DNA of 64,000 nt from Nonomuraea coxensis DSM 45129 (GCF_019397265.1 NZ_CP068985.1:6254001-6318000), one strand, 5' to 3'. Shown: positions 25,201 to 33,855, counted from the stretch's first letter. Translations and numbers: made by a program. The notes: generated by a model not told the origin, from the letters alone.

Positions 25201-25266
25201 GGAGTCGGGGTCGGAGGGCCCGCTGCCGGGTGCGCGCAGCCCTTCATGGTGTTCGGTCGTGGTCAA
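22249..25266 (-). CDS. Giant FtsH-like membrane AAA+ zinc protease
   Basis: 1005 residues, against about 640-670 for FtsH. N-terminal membrane helices lie at about 36-50, 72-82, 131-150 and 165-190. The AAA domain has Walker A GPPGTGKT (248-255), Walker B FFDEAD (309-314), an extra segment of roughly 70 residues containing FMMGGGMMGGGD (375-386), and ATNRPDALDEALLRPGR (432-448). The protease has HEACH (550-554) and Asp627 as third zinc ligand. A Pro/Ala-rich stretch (about 800-870) leads to two more membrane helices and a charged tail. The start is TTG 25266 with GGGAG upstream. It lies 10 bases after the lipoprotein gene. Substrates unknown. Confidence 0.88.
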   Translation of the reverse strand: MTTTEHHEGLRAPGSGPSDPDSVTRKKMRLWDRSKFLIALVLAFLVLAWKETVDFTGIMPFYDGMRTIAQHYPWIFWLLGVELARQLHFLVSEHWSGYHRFWSQGVFGGFERWTHRRFDDWTRYRLSRALKIAFLVALAALVLGAVLDVSPFAALMQAPALIWQALPFFLQIVFLFFFVIIQFVGLFWFLSRGGVETYFPDDIKTRFHDVWGQDHVVERVRENIVFLERPDEIERRGGYVPSGLLLWGPPGTGKTLMAEAVAGETGKPYVFVDPGAFTNMFMGIGILKVKTLFRKLRKLALRYGGVIVFFDEADSLGKRGRLAQQGPNVPGGGFSAMTDAHGCHGFGYLSEPTRQVLTFRSRREDRDEPGGRNRFMMGGGMMGGGDAGTLQALLTELSGLKKPRGFFNRFVRRLLGMRPKPPPKYRILVMMATNRPDALDEALLRPGRIDRIYKVGYPSKAGRVRTYQGYFDKVWHQLTPEQIDKLATITPYATGATIKDLVNESLITAIRDGREIITWSDVLRAKRLKQLGPPEDVEYIERERHAVAVHEACHAVVAYATRFHLEIDIATIEKGADYLGMVASIKPEDQFTRWKSEHEADIMVSLASLAGERMFFGEDNSSGVSGDLFSATYLTAMMESYWGMGSGVTSLPALQELEIMGGKAVRKQPPGAGGGIGITDREPARREPDLTPDVLGERIEFNLVRLLEKTERLLQEHRREVLCVAHALETHKTLNGDDVVAIIRREPGPLIDGTVYASDTLYEELEEYHAEAARAHREHSRVERELPGPAYPPVPAAAYAGDTITTAVQIVPPPGTPGGPGGPPPPPAPAAPPPASLPSAASGAVERPEFVPWAAEPSAPTPTPAPAPAPAPVVVGPAATGPGPSRRRRIAGRVWLVIASLLGLVVLSVIAALAVTGAGGDLLNAAGSPGIASPGLLLVLFVVIVAVIVGGGLALVAVKGVRAAQAKAERERDEAHARAQLLAAAMDPDTALRLLGYDGNGNGRT

Positions 25267-25276
25267 TGGTGCTCCC

Positions 25277-25954
25277 TCATCCAGGCAGCCGGAGCAGCTT
25301 CAAGGAACTCGCGATCTTGTCGAACTCGCCGGCGCGCTGCCGGTAGCAGGCCATCTGGCAGCTGAGGAGCATGACGGAGACCGTGTCGCCCTTCTCGTTG
25401 AGGATGGCGGTGTGGTCGAAGGTCTGGACGTCGGCGCCGATCTGGTAGTTGAACCGCACCCGTACGCCCTTGGCGCCGTCGTCGAAGCTCAGGACCTGGT
25501 CGTCGAGGAGCTCGAAGTTCTTGAAGACCTGCGGCTGCCCGGTGGCGGCGGCCTGCTGCGCGTAGAGCTCCCGCACCTGCTCGGTGACCGGCAGCACGAA
25601 GTCGCGCAGCCGGTTGAGTGAGACCGCGTCCCGCTGCTCCTCGGTGAGCTGGTGCACGGTGGCGTAGACGAAGGGGTCCTTGGAGCCCAGCAGGTGGTCG
25701 ACCGTGGGATCCGCGGACTGGTCGAAGGCCGTGGACCAGACCCGCTGGGCCCGCAGCGCCGCGGCCGCCGAGCTGGGGTGGTCGCCCGACAGATACAGCT
25801 CGATGGGATTGGCGTCGAGCTGCTTGAACGAGGACGGCACCTTGAAGTACGTCGTCCCTTCGCGGTCACGGACGTAGGTGAACTCCGGCTGCCCGCAGGC
25901 GGACAACAGGGTCACCGTCACCATGAGCGCGATCAAAGCCCGTGTCTTGATCAC
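25277..25954 (-). CDS. Lipoprotein paired with the FtsH-like protease
   Basis: 225 residues. An N-terminal signal with lipobox LLSAC (Cys20) gives a membrane-anchored exported protein. The mature part has no domain I recognise; it contains a Cys pair near the end (LLSCQMACYRQ) that could form a disulfide. It is the first gene of a two-gene operon, 10 bases before the protease start. I infer an extracytoplasmic adaptor or sensor for that protease, loosely comparable to the periplasmic modulators of other FtsH proteins. Confidence 0.8.
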   Translation of the reverse strand: MIKTRALIALMVTVTLLSACGQPEFTYVRDREGTTYFKVPSSFKQLDANPIELYLSGDHPSSAAAALRAQRVWSTAFDQSADPTVDHLLGSKDPFVYATVHQLTEEQRDAVSLNRLRDFVLPVTEQVRELYAQQAAATGQPQVFKNFELLDDQVLSFDDGAKGVRVRFNYQIGADVQTFDHTAILNEKGDTVSVMLLSCQMACYRQRAGEFDKIASSLKLLRLPG

Positions 25955-26170
25955 CAGGGCTTACCTCCGCTTTACGGACCGACGGAGTTGTTGTGCCCGC
26001 TTTCGAGAGGGAACGAGCCCGTGGCGGAATGAGAAATCTTGACCAAATCTTGCCCGGACCTTGGCTCGATTTGTTACAGATCAGCCGGAACGCCGAGCCT
26101 CGGGTGGCGCGGCGGCCACTACAACGTTCATGCAACCCCCATTGGTTCAACTCAGGAAGTAGCGAAAGAT

Positions 26171-26536
26171 ATGAGGATCCCTATCGATCCGGAGCCCCTG
26201 ATGACCGAACCCGCAATGCAGATCGTCGACTCCTTCGGCATCATGGCCGAGCGCCGGTTCGCCGACGTGTGGGCGAGGACCGTCCTGCCGGTCAGGGAGC
26301 GCCGCCTGCTCCTGCTCGGGCTGCTCGTCGCCCAGGGCCTGGACGATCAGGTGGAGACGCATCTGGACGCCGCGCTGCGCACCGGCGAGCTCACCGAGAC
26401 CGAGCTACGCGAGGTGGTGGTGTTCCTGTCCCACTACGCCGGATGGGCGCGGGGCGCGCGGCTCAACGACCAGGTGGAGACGCTGATCGAGCGCGCCGCC
26501 CGGTCCCGCTCCGGTGCCGCGGGCCACGCGGGGTAG
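26171..26536 (+). CDS. Carboxymuconolactone-decarboxylase-like protein
   Basis: 121 residues, all-helical, with RERRLLLLGLLVAQGLDDQV and ELREVVVFLSHYAGWARG as in the CMD/AhpD family. The CxxC redox motif of AhpD is absent, so peroxidase reduction is unlikely; a lactone decarboxylase or unknown role remains. The start is ATG 26171 (MRIPIDPEPLM). It is followed after 17 bases by the SDR gene and is probably co-transcribed. Confidence 0.78.
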   Translation: MRIPIDPEPLMTEPAMQIVDSFGIMAERRFADVWARTVLPVRERRLLLLGLLVAQGLDDQVETHLDAALRTGELTETELREVVVFLSHYAGWARGARLNDQVETLIERAARSRSGAAGHAG

Positions 26537-26553
26537 GCGTTAGGGTTGCGGGC

Positions 26554-27303
26554 ATGCCCACCGCTCTGATCACCGGCGCCACCGCGGGCCTCGGCGCCGC
26601 CTTCGCCCGCCGCCTGGCCGGCGAGTCCTGCTCTCTCGTCCTGGTCGCGCGGGACGAGGCCCGTCTCGCCGAGATCGCGGGCCAGCTCAAGCTGAGGTAC
26701 GGCGTGAGCGTCGAGGTGCTGCCCGCCGACCTGACGACGGAGGAGGGTCTCGCGGCGGTCGAGTCGCGCGTCCGCGAAGGCGTCGACGTGCTGGTCAACA
26801 ACGCCGGTTTCGGCAACCGCGGGCACTTCCCCGAGGTGCCGGCCGCCGACGAGGTGCGCATGCTGCGGCTGCACTGCGAGGCGGTGCTGCGGCTCACCCT
26901 GGCCGCGCTGCCCGGCATGCGTAAGCGCGACCGGGGCGCGATCGTCAACGTCGCGTCGGTGGCGGCGTTCTTCACGCGCGGCACCTACAGCGCGTCCAAG
27001 GCGTGGGTGGTCAACTTCAGCGAGTCGGCCGCGAACGAGGTCGGCAACCCGCGCATCAAGATCATGGCGCTCTGCCCCGGCTTCGTGCGCACCGAGTTCC
27101 ACCAGCGGGCCGGCATGGACACCGCGGGCATCCCGGGCTTCCTGTGGCTCAAGGCCGACGACGTGGTGCGCGAGGGGCTGCGCGACCTGGCGCTGGGCAA
27201 GCGGGTGTCCGTGCCCGACCTGCGCTACAAGGTGATCGTGGCGGTCGGCCGGCTGGTGCCGCGCGGCCTGCAGCGCTACGTCTCGTCCCGCATCGGACGC
27301 TGA
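26554..27303 (+). CDS. Short-chain dehydrogenase/reductase
   Basis: 249 residues, classical SDR. The nucleotide motif is TGATAGLGAAF (8-18). NNAGFG follows, and the catalytic set is Ser (NVASVAAFF), Tyr (YSASKAW) and Lys in the same block, YxxxK. CPGFVRTEF follows. It reduces or oxidises a carbonyl/alcohol with NAD(P)H. ATG 26554. It pairs with the CMD-like gene. Substrate unknown. Confidence 0.88.
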   Translation: MPTALITGATAGLGAAFARRLAGESCSLVLVARDEARLAEIAGQLKLRYGVSVEVLPADLTTEEGLAAVESRVREGVDVLVNNAGFGNRGHFPEVPAADEVRMLRLHCEAVLRLTLAALPGMRKRDRGAIVNVASVAAFFTRGTYSASKAWVVNFSESAANEVGNPRIKIMALCPGFVRTEFHQRAGMDTAGIPGFLWLKADDVVREGLRDLALGKRVSVPDLRYKVIVAVGRLVPRGLQRYVSSRIGR

Positions 27304-27324
27304 CGGCTCACCCGGAATGAGAAC

Positions 27325-27388
27325 GGGCCCCCGCCGCGGGAGGGGGTCGCGGTGGGGGCCCAGCGGCCGTGAGCGAGGCTCACGGCCG
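27325..27388. terminator. Double hairpin between SDR and MsiK genes
   Basis: GGGCCCCCGCC (27325-27335) pairs with GGTGGGGGCCC (27351-27361). CGGCCGTGAGC (27364-27374) pairs perfectly with GCTCACGGCCG (27378-27388). The two stem-loops in tandem separate convergent genes. Confidence 0.75.
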
Positions 27389-27412
27389 GGATTCAGGAGA
27401 CGGGAAACCCGC

Positions 27413-28627
<1,215 letters not shown>

Positions 28628-28688
28628 GACATTCCTTCGTGATCCGGGGCGCGCTAGGGCCCGGATGGGTAGCGTGTCCCCACGTACG

Positions 28689-28702
28689 TGGATACGTTTT
28701 CA
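28689..28702. promoter_or_regulatory. LacI-type operator-like site near the MsiK promoter
   Basis: TGGATACGTTTTCA resembles the site over the LacI start (TGGAATCGTTTCCA) and has the central CG typical of LacI-family operators. It lies 62 bases upstream of the MsiK start. Confidence 0.4.
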
Positions 28703-28783
28703 AACATCTCACCCGAAAGGGTGATCGCTGTCAAGAGTTCCCGTGTGAACAGGCGTTGTCGGCGCGTGCGGCTTCCCTCTCCG

Positions 28784-28810
28784 TGGAAACCATGATGGAA
28801 TCGTTTCCAT
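28784..28810. promoter_or_regulatory. LacI-family operator overlapping the regulator's start
   Basis: ATGGAATCGTTTCCAT (28795-28810) is a near-perfect palindrome with a central CG. It also sits within a wider pair TGGAAAC (28784) / GTTTCCA (28803). It overlaps the ATG at 28809, so autorepression is likely. Confidence 0.6.
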
Positions 28811-29864
28811 GGACAAGCGGGCGACGATCAAAGATGTGGCCGAGGCGGCCGGCGTGGGCGTCGCGACCGTCTCCAGGGTGCTGTCCGGCGGCTCGGCCAG
28901 CCCCCGCACCCGCGAGCGGGTGCTCGCCGTCGCCGCGCAGCTCGACTACCGGCCGAGCGCACTCGGCCGGAACCTGCGCCAGCGCCGCACCGGCGGCATG
29001 GGCCTGCTCGTCCCCGACCTCACCGACACCTTCTACGGCCAGCTCGCCGAGGGCGTGCTCGCCTGCGCCCGCTCGACCGGCGAGCCGGTGGTGGTCGGCT
29101 CCACGGGCGACGACCCCGAACAGGAGTCCGAGCTGATCGGGATGCTGCTGGAGCAGAGCGTGGACCGGCTGATCGCGGTCCCCACGGGCGACGCCGAGAC
29201 GTGGGCGCCGGCCGTACGGGCGGGGATGACGGTGGTCTTCGCCGACCGCCTGCCCGCCCGGCCCGCCGAGGAGGAGCAGCAGGAGGCCGTGGACGACCTC
29301 ATGCGCCTCGACGGCCTCTCCCCCGCCCCGCGCCCGCACGCGCCGGAGGCCCCGTCGGTGCTCGCCGACGACCGCGCGGGCATCCGCACCGCCGTGCGTT
29401 ACCTGCGCGGCCTCGGGCACCGGCGCATCGCCTTCCTCGGCGGCCCCGGGCACGACCGGCGGGTGGCGGCCTTCCGCGAGGCGGTGGGCGCGCCGGTGGA
29501 CGAGGACCTGGTGGTCTTCGCCACCGGCAGCCGCGACTCCGCCTACGCGGCGGCCTCCGGGCTGTTCCAGAGCCGCCCCGACCTGACGGCGGTGGTGGCC
29601 GGGGGCAACGTGCTCGGCGAGGCGGCGGTGCTGGCGGCCAGGGAGCTGGACCTGCGGGTGCCACGGGACGTCTCGCTCGTCATGTACGACGACGTGCCGT
29701 GGGCCGAGCTCTGCTCCCCGCCGCTCACGGTGATCGCGCGGCCGGGGCGCGACATGGGCTACCGGGCCGCCGAGCTGGTGCTGCGGCCGGGGGGCCGCCG
29801 GCCGCGCGCGGTGGTGCTGCCGACCGAGCTGATCATCCGGGGAAGCTGCGCCCCGCGCCGTTGA
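28809..29864 (+). CDS. LacI-family transcriptional regulator
   Basis: 351 residues. The N-terminal helix-turn-helix with hinge is ATIKDVAEAAGVGVATVSRV, and the C-terminal half is a periplasmic-binding-like ligand domain. An extra acidic/Pro-rich insert (EEEQQEAVDDLMRL ... PAPRPHAPEAP) splits the ligand domain near residue 160, where relatives have a short loop. It is divergent from MsiK and probably represses it or itself in response to a sugar. Its 3' end overlaps the M29-like gene by 32 bases, tail to tail. Confidence 0.88.
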   Translation: MDKRATIKDVAEAAGVGVATVSRVLSGGSASPRTRERVLAVAAQLDYRPSALGRNLRQRRTGGMGLLVPDLTDTFYGQLAEGVLACARSTGEPVVVGSTGDDPEQESELIGMLLEQSVDRLIAVPTGDAETWAPAVRAGMTVVFADRLPARPAEEEQQEAVDDLMRLDGLSPAPRPHAPEAPSVLADDRAGIRTAVRYLRGLGHRRIAFLGGPGHDRRVAAFREAVGAPVDEDLVVFATGSRDSAYAAASGLFQSRPDLTAVVAGGNVLGEAAVLAARELDLRVPRDVSLVMYDDVPWAELCSPPLTVIARPGRDMGYRAAELVLRPGGRRPRAVVLPTELIIRGSCAPRR

Positions 29865-31104
29865 CCGGCTCCGGCCCCGCGCCCGCCGCACCCGGCCCCG
29901 CGCCCGCCGCACCCGGCCCCGCGCCCGCGGCGCCCGGGCCCGCGCCCACGCCAGAACCCGGGCCGGCGCCCGTTTCCGGCCCGGCTCCGGTGTAGCGGCG
30001 CGGCAGGATCATCGTCGGGTTGTCGTCCAGGATGACCTCCGGCGGCCCGAACCGCGCCGCCACCTCCCTGATCTCCGGATCGTCGAGCAGCAGCAGCCGC
30101 CCCTGCTCCACGAACAGCTCGCCGTCGACCACGATCGTCGGCCGGTCCACCTGGATGTCGCAGTGGGCGAAGCCGGGCCCCGTGGTGACCGGCACGCCGT
30201 CGGTCAGCCCGTCGAGGCCGCAGTAGAAGGCTCCGGCGTGCTTCTCCCGTTCGAACTGGGTGCCGCCCGCCACGCGCACCTTCGGGTTGAGCCCGAGCAG
30301 GCCGTGGCGCATGTAGTAGCCGCCGGGGGCGTAGCGGCGGAGCTGCTCGGCCGCCGTGCCGCCCTCGATCTTGCGGACCAGGTTGCCCTCCAGCGTGACG
30401 CGCAGCGGCTCCTCGGGGACGCCGGTGACCGTGGACTCCTCGATGACGATCACGCCCTCGGTGTCCGTGGGCCAGAAGTTGGCGCCCCCGTACGGGAAGG
30501 GCCGCCAGTCACCCGGGCGCATCGCGCCGGGATCGGGGTCGAAGGTGAACCCGGAGTAGGTCACGTCGGTGCCCCGTTCGGAGGTCACCCGGATCGCGCG
30601 GGCCGGCGAGAGCCGCGCCAGCGTCCGCCGCAGCAGGGCGTAGAAGACCTCGGCGGGCAGCCGGCCGCCGGTCAGCAGCGCCCCGGCGGTGGCCGTCATG
30701 TGCAGCGACAGCCAGCGCGAGGAGCGCGCCTTGATCTGGTCGAAGAAGAGCGGGGCCGTGTGCACCTCGCCCCACCACGTCCCGGCGATGACGACGTCGG
30801 CCTCACGGAAGGCGGCGGTCTCGATGGCGAGCGGCGCCTCCCTGTCCCACCCGCCTGGACTGAACGGCGGCACCGACAGGATCCGCACGTCCGCGTCACG
30901 GAACGCGGCCGCCGCCGCGAACGCCTGCACCACGACCGGGTCGACCGTGTGCTCCATGATCAGCAACACCCGCTCGCCGGCCCGCAGCCGCAGGTAGTCC
31001 AGCGCGTTGCGGACGCCGGGCATCAGCTCGACGATGGAGTACGGCGCGACGGCGGGCTCGGCGACATAGCTGAAGGGCGATCCTGCGTACGGGTTGATGG
31101 TCAT
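29833..31104 (-). CDS. M29/NicX-like metalloenzyme with a GPGAA tail
   Basis: 423 residues. The body (1-380) resembles the family joining thermophilic aminopeptidases M29 and 2,5-dihydroxypyridine dioxygenase NicX: RAGERVLLIMEHTVDPVV, READVVIAGTWWGEVH, then a late metal-site region GLNPKVRV / FEREKHAGAFYCGLDG / AHCDIQVDRP. Which reaction it performs cannot be told. The last 40 residues are AGAGPGA-type repeats encoded by a 21-bp tandem repeat that runs into the LacI 3' end. ATG 31104. Confidence 0.7.
   Translation of the reverse strand: MTINPYAGSPFSYVAEPAVAPYSIVELMPGVRNALDYLRLRAGERVLLIMEHTVDPVVVQAFAAAAAFRDADVRILSVPPFSPGGWDREAPLAIETAAFREADVVIAGTWWGEVHTAPLFFDQIKARSSRWLSLHMTATAGALLTGGRLPAEVFYALLRRTLARLSPARAIRVTSERGTDVTYSGFTFDPDPGAMRPGDWRPFPYGGANFWPTDTEGVIVIEESTVTGVPEEPLRVTLEGNLVRKIEGGTAAEQLRRYAPGGYYMRHGLLGLNPKVRVAGGTQFEREKHAGAFYCGLDGLTDGVPVTTGPGFAHCDIQVDRPTIVVDGELFVEQGRLLLLDDPEIREVAARFGPPEVILDDNPTMILPRRYTGAGPETGAGPGSGVGAGPGAAGAGPGAAGAGPGAAGAGPEPVNGAGRSFPG
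29872..29934. repeat. 21-bp tandem repeats at the M29-like C-terminus
   Basis: Units start at 29872, 29893 and 29914 (CGGCCCCGCGCCCGCCGCACC), the third with two changes, and a partial fourth follows. The frame encodes GAGPGAA units. Confidence 0.9.
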
Positions 31105-31197
31105 GGGGCAAGGGCTCCTAGCGTCATGGCCGACATGTGCTAGATCGATACCCCGTGCCGGAAAACGCGTACCGTGTCCGTTCGATTACCGCCCTGG

Positions 31198-31686
31198 TCA
31201 GCTCAGGAGCTTGTCGATGGCCGAGGTGACGGCCGGGTCCTCGGGCGTGGTGCGGGGACGGAAGCGGGCGACCGGGGCGCCCTCGCCGTCGACCAGGAAC
31301 TTCTCGAAGTTCCACTGCACGTCGCCGGCCTCGCCCTCGGCGTCGGCGAGCCGGGTGAGCTCCTCGTAGAGCGGGTGCCGGCCGGGGCCGTTGACCTCGG
31401 TCTTGGCGAGGAGCGGGAAGTCCACGCCGTACGTCGTGGCGCAGAAGGTCTGGATCTCCTCCGCCGTGCCCGGCTCCTGTCCGGCGAACTGGTTGCAGGG
31501 CACGCCGATGACGGTGAGGCCGCGCGGGCCGTACTGCTCCTGGAGCTTGACCAGGCCGCTGTACTGCGGCGTGAGGCCGCAGCGGGAGGCGACGTTGACG
31601 ATGAGGGCGGGCCGGCCCTCCGTGAGCTCGCGGAGCGTGGTGGGGGCGTCGGCGAGGGTGCGGAGCGGGATGTCACTGAGGCTCAT
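31198..31686 (-). CDS. Glutathione-peroxidase-fold peroxidase
   Basis: 162 residues, thioredoxin-like fold. The peroxidatic Cys36 is in NVASRCGLTPQY, Gln70 in CNQFAGQEPG, Trp and Asn in WNFEKFLVD, and a likely resolving Cys82 in TFCATTYG. It reduces peroxides. Cys-type bacterial GPx proteins usually use thioredoxin, and actinomycetes lack glutathione, so the name is historical. ATG 31686. Monocistronic. Confidence 0.92.
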   Translation of the reverse strand: MSLSDIPLRTLADAPTTLRELTEGRPALIVNVASRCGLTPQYSGLVKLQEQYGPRGLTVIGVPCNQFAGQEPGTAEEIQTFCATTYGVDFPLLAKTEVNGPGRHPLYEELTRLADAEGEAGDVQWNFEKFLVDGEGAPVARFRPRTTPEDPAVTSAIDKLLS

Positions 31687-31881
31687 GATCCGACGATACA
31701 GAACCCCGCTAAGTGATCAGTCACGGAAAAATGTGACGCAGCCCTCATTTAGCTGACAAAACCCCTGAACAGCGAGACATGGCACCCTTTACCAACGATC
31801 TACATTTTCATCGTCAATTCGCAACGAAAGGTTCTTATCGGGCAGGGTGGCGCGGTCCATGTCCCCTTCGAAAGGGAATCC

Positions 31882-32283
31882 ATGCCCATGCTCCGCCGTA
31901 CCGGCGTCCTCGTCCTGACCGCCACCCTGGTGGCGGCGGGCGGCGCCTCGGCCGCACAGGCGCAGAGCTCCCAGACGAGCGCGACCAGCAGGAACAAGTC
32001 GATCGCCAAGCCCATGGTGGCCGCGCGCGGCTGGAACATCACCCAGTTCAGGTGCCTGGAGAGGCTCTGGGCCCGCGAGAGCGGATGGAACCACCGGGCC
32101 GCGAACGGCTCCGGCGCCTACGGCATCCCGCAGGCGCTCCCCGGGGCCAAGATGGCCTCCTCCGGTCGCGACTGGCGCACGAACCCCCGCACCCAGATCA
32201 AATGGGGCCTCGGATACATCAAACAGCGGTACGGCACGCCGTGCGGCGCGTGGGGACACTTCCTCTCCCACAACTGGTACTGA
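31882..32283 (+). CDS. Secreted SLT/lytic-transglycosylase-like protein, copy 1
   Basis: 133 residues. A Sec signal peptide (1 to about 28, ending ASAAQAQ) is followed by a lysozyme-like domain: FRCLERLWARESGWNH with Glu of RES as likely acid, GSGAYGIPQALPG, TQIKWGLGYIKQRYG, and a terminal HNWY. This family cleaves or binds peptidoglycan and includes resuscitation-related factors. The ribosome site GAAAGGGA is partly paired with TCCCCTT just upstream. The region 31687-31881 upstream has no gene. Confidence 0.85.
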   Translation: MPMLRRTGVLVLTATLVAAGGASAAQAQSSQTSATSRNKSIAKPMVAARGWNITQFRCLERLWARESGWNHRAANGSGAYGIPQALPGAKMASSGRDWRTNPRTQIKWGLGYIKQRYGTPCGAWGHFLSHNWY

Positions 32284-32349
32284 CCCAAACCCCAGGCTTG
32301 TCCGCTCTTTGCGGCAAGACCCCGTCAGCACCGCGACCGGCCCGGCAAC

Positions 32350-32374
32350 GGCGGTCCAGCGAGGCCGCCTTTTA
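32350..32374 (+). terminator. Rho-independent terminator after SLT copy 1
   Basis: GGCGGTC (32350-32356) and GGCCGCC (32363-32369) form a stem with a 6-base loop and are followed by TTTTA. The remaining gap 32375-32564 is non-coding as far as I can see. Confidence 0.65.
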
Positions 32375-32564
32375 TCCGCAACGATCACACAAAGGACTGT
32401 CCTTCGCGTGTCCCGATGTATGACCCGTGGTGACACCGCGTAATAGGAATCGTGCTAAAGGACACGTCGCGGTGCCCTCCGGGCCGCCCAGCAGGATCGG
32501 GCGGAACAGGATCCCGGAGAGCCGGCGGACCCCTTCGCGTGCGCGCCACGTACGCGGAGCGGCA

Positions 32565-32589
32565 GGGCGCCCCCTTCGGCGGGGCGCCC
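32565..32589 (+). promoter_or_regulatory. UUCG hairpin in the leader of SLT copy 2
   Basis: GGGCGCCCC (32565-32573) and GGGGCGCCC (32581-32589) flank a loop containing cUUCGg. It ends 31 bases before the TTG start, so it may control translation or transcript stability; its downstream edge has no T-run. Confidence 0.5.
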
Positions 32590-32620
32590 GTCCGCGCGCG
32601 GCCCGGAAGCAAGGATCACC

Positions 32621-33106
32621 TTGGACAGCAAACGCGCGCGCGGCGGCACGATCATCGGCCTGACCGCGTTCACCGCGCCCGTCATCGTGCTCAGCACGAT
32701 CACCGCACCCACGGCCTGGGCGGAGGCGGCGGAGTCGCCGATCCCGATCAGGACCAGGACGTGGACGACATCCGCGCAACCCAGGATCCCGGCCGTCGTG
32801 CCGGCCAACAAGAACAAGCGGATCGCCCTCGGCCACGTCGTCCAGCGATCGTGGAACCTCAGGGAATTCCGCTGCCTGGACCAGCTCTGGACCAGGGAGA
32901 GCAACTGGAACCATCACGCCTACAACCGCTCGTCCGGCGCGTACGGCATCCCGCAGGCGTTGCCCGGGGGCAAGATGAGCGGCGCCGGCCGCGACTGGCG
33001 GTCGAACCCGGAGACGCAGATCCGCTGGGGCCTCGCCTACATCAAGGGACGCTACGGCAGGCCGTGCGGCGCATGGGGACACTGGAGGTCGCACAACTGG
33101 TATTGA
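32621..33106 (+). CDS. Secreted SLT/lytic-transglycosylase-like protein, copy 2
   Basis: 161 residues, a paralogue of the preceding secreted protein with the same core: FRCLDQLWTRESNWNH, SSGAYGIPQALPGGKM, TQIRWGLAYIKGRYG and a terminal HNWY. It has a longer N-terminus with a hydrophobic signal or anchor (GLTAFTAPVIVLSTITAP) and an Arg/Pro linker. TTG 32621 is preceded by AAGGA. Tandem duplication of cell-wall lytic genes suggests different timing of expression. Confidence 0.83.
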   Translation: MDSKRARGGTIIGLTAFTAPVIVLSTITAPTAWAEAAESPIPIRTRTWTTSAQPRIPAVVPANKNKRIALGHVVQRSWNLREFRCLDQLWTRESNWNHHAYNRSSGAYGIPQALPGGKMSGAGRDWRSNPETQIRWGLAYIKGRYGRPCGAWGHWRSHNWY

Positions 33107-33128
33107 CGGCGACCGGGAGGGCGCCCGC

Positions 33129-33791
33129 TCACCGGACGCCCTCCCGGCCGGCCTGCCCGACCGCCGTGGCGCGGGCCGCTGCGGCCTGGATGAGCATGTC
33201 CAGCCCGAACTCGAACTCCTCCTCGTGATCGCACGTGCCGAGCAGCGACGCCATCGCCCCCACCTCGGGGAACAGCGCGGGATCCACGCCCGCCGACGGG
33301 ACCGCGGGGGCGCTCCCGGGCGCGAACGCCGGCGTCACCCCGACCTCGCGCAGCAGCGACCCCACGATGTAGGCGATGAACACCCGCAGCATGCTGACCG
33401 CCTCGGCGCCGTCGAACCCGGCGCTGCGCAGCGTGGCCAGCGCCCGCTCGACCGGCAGCAGCCCGGCGGCGGAGTGGAGCTGCCTGCTGACCACCAGCAT
33501 CGTCGAGCGCGGGTAGTGGCCGGCGATCTGCCGGAAGGCCCGCGCCTGCACGCGCACCCGGTCGCTCCAGTGGGCGCCGGGGTCGTCGGTGAACTCGATC
33601 TCGCTCAGCACCGCCTCGGCCACGCCGTTGAGCAGCGCGTCCTTGCTGGGCACGTGGTTGTAGAGGGACATCACGCCGACGCCCAGCTCGGCGGCGAGGC
33701 GGCGCATCGAGACCGCGTCGGCGCCCTCGCGCTCGATGAGGTCGATGGCGGCCGCGACGATCCTGGCCCGGGAGAGCGGCTTCGTGGGCAT
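33129..33791 (-). CDS. TetR-family repressor next to the diiron gene
   Basis: 220 residues. The helix-turn-helix is ADAVSMRRLAAELGVGVMSLYNHV, with an all-helical C-terminal ligand domain of the TetR_C_1 type. ATG 33791. It is divergent from the ferritin-like gene, and two CGTAC-n3-GTACG palindromes in the 85-base gap are its probable operators. Ligand unknown. Confidence 0.88.
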   Translation of the reverse strand: MPTKPLSRARIVAAAIDLIEREGADAVSMRRLAAELGVGVMSLYNHVPSKDALLNGVAEAVLSEIEFTDDPGAHWSDRVRVQARAFRQIAGHYPRSTMLVVSRQLHSAAGLLPVERALATLRSAGFDGAEAVSMLRVFIAYIVGSLLREVGVTPAFAPGSAPAVPSAGVDPALFPEVGAMASLLGTCDHEEEFEFGLDMLIQAAAARATAVGQAGREGVR

Positions 33792-33810
33792 GGCTCATTC
33801 TATTGACCGC

Positions 33811-33855
33811 CGTACAGCGTACGTGCAACTCTCACGGAAGGACGTACGGCGTACG
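33811..33855. promoter_or_regulatory. Paired CGTACnnCGTACG operators
   Basis: CGTACAGCGTACG (33811-33823) and CGTACGGCGTACG (33843-33855) are perfect 5-base-arm palindromes with 3-base centres, 32 bases apart (three helical turns), between the divergent TetR and diiron genes. Confidence 0.75.

Noticed and set aside
22339..25365. 1008-residue plus-strand frame opposite the FtsH-like gene
   Set aside because: Composition is shadow-like and the opposite strand encodes clear AAA and HExxH motifs.
31713..31724. GTGATCAGTCAC as a CRP site upstream of SLT copy 1
   Set aside because: The half-sites are spaced by 4 rather than the required 6 bases.
31687..32620. c-di-AMP riboswitch before the SLT-like genes
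   Set aside because: Such switches precede some resuscitation-factor genes, but the conserved core sequences are not visible in either leader.
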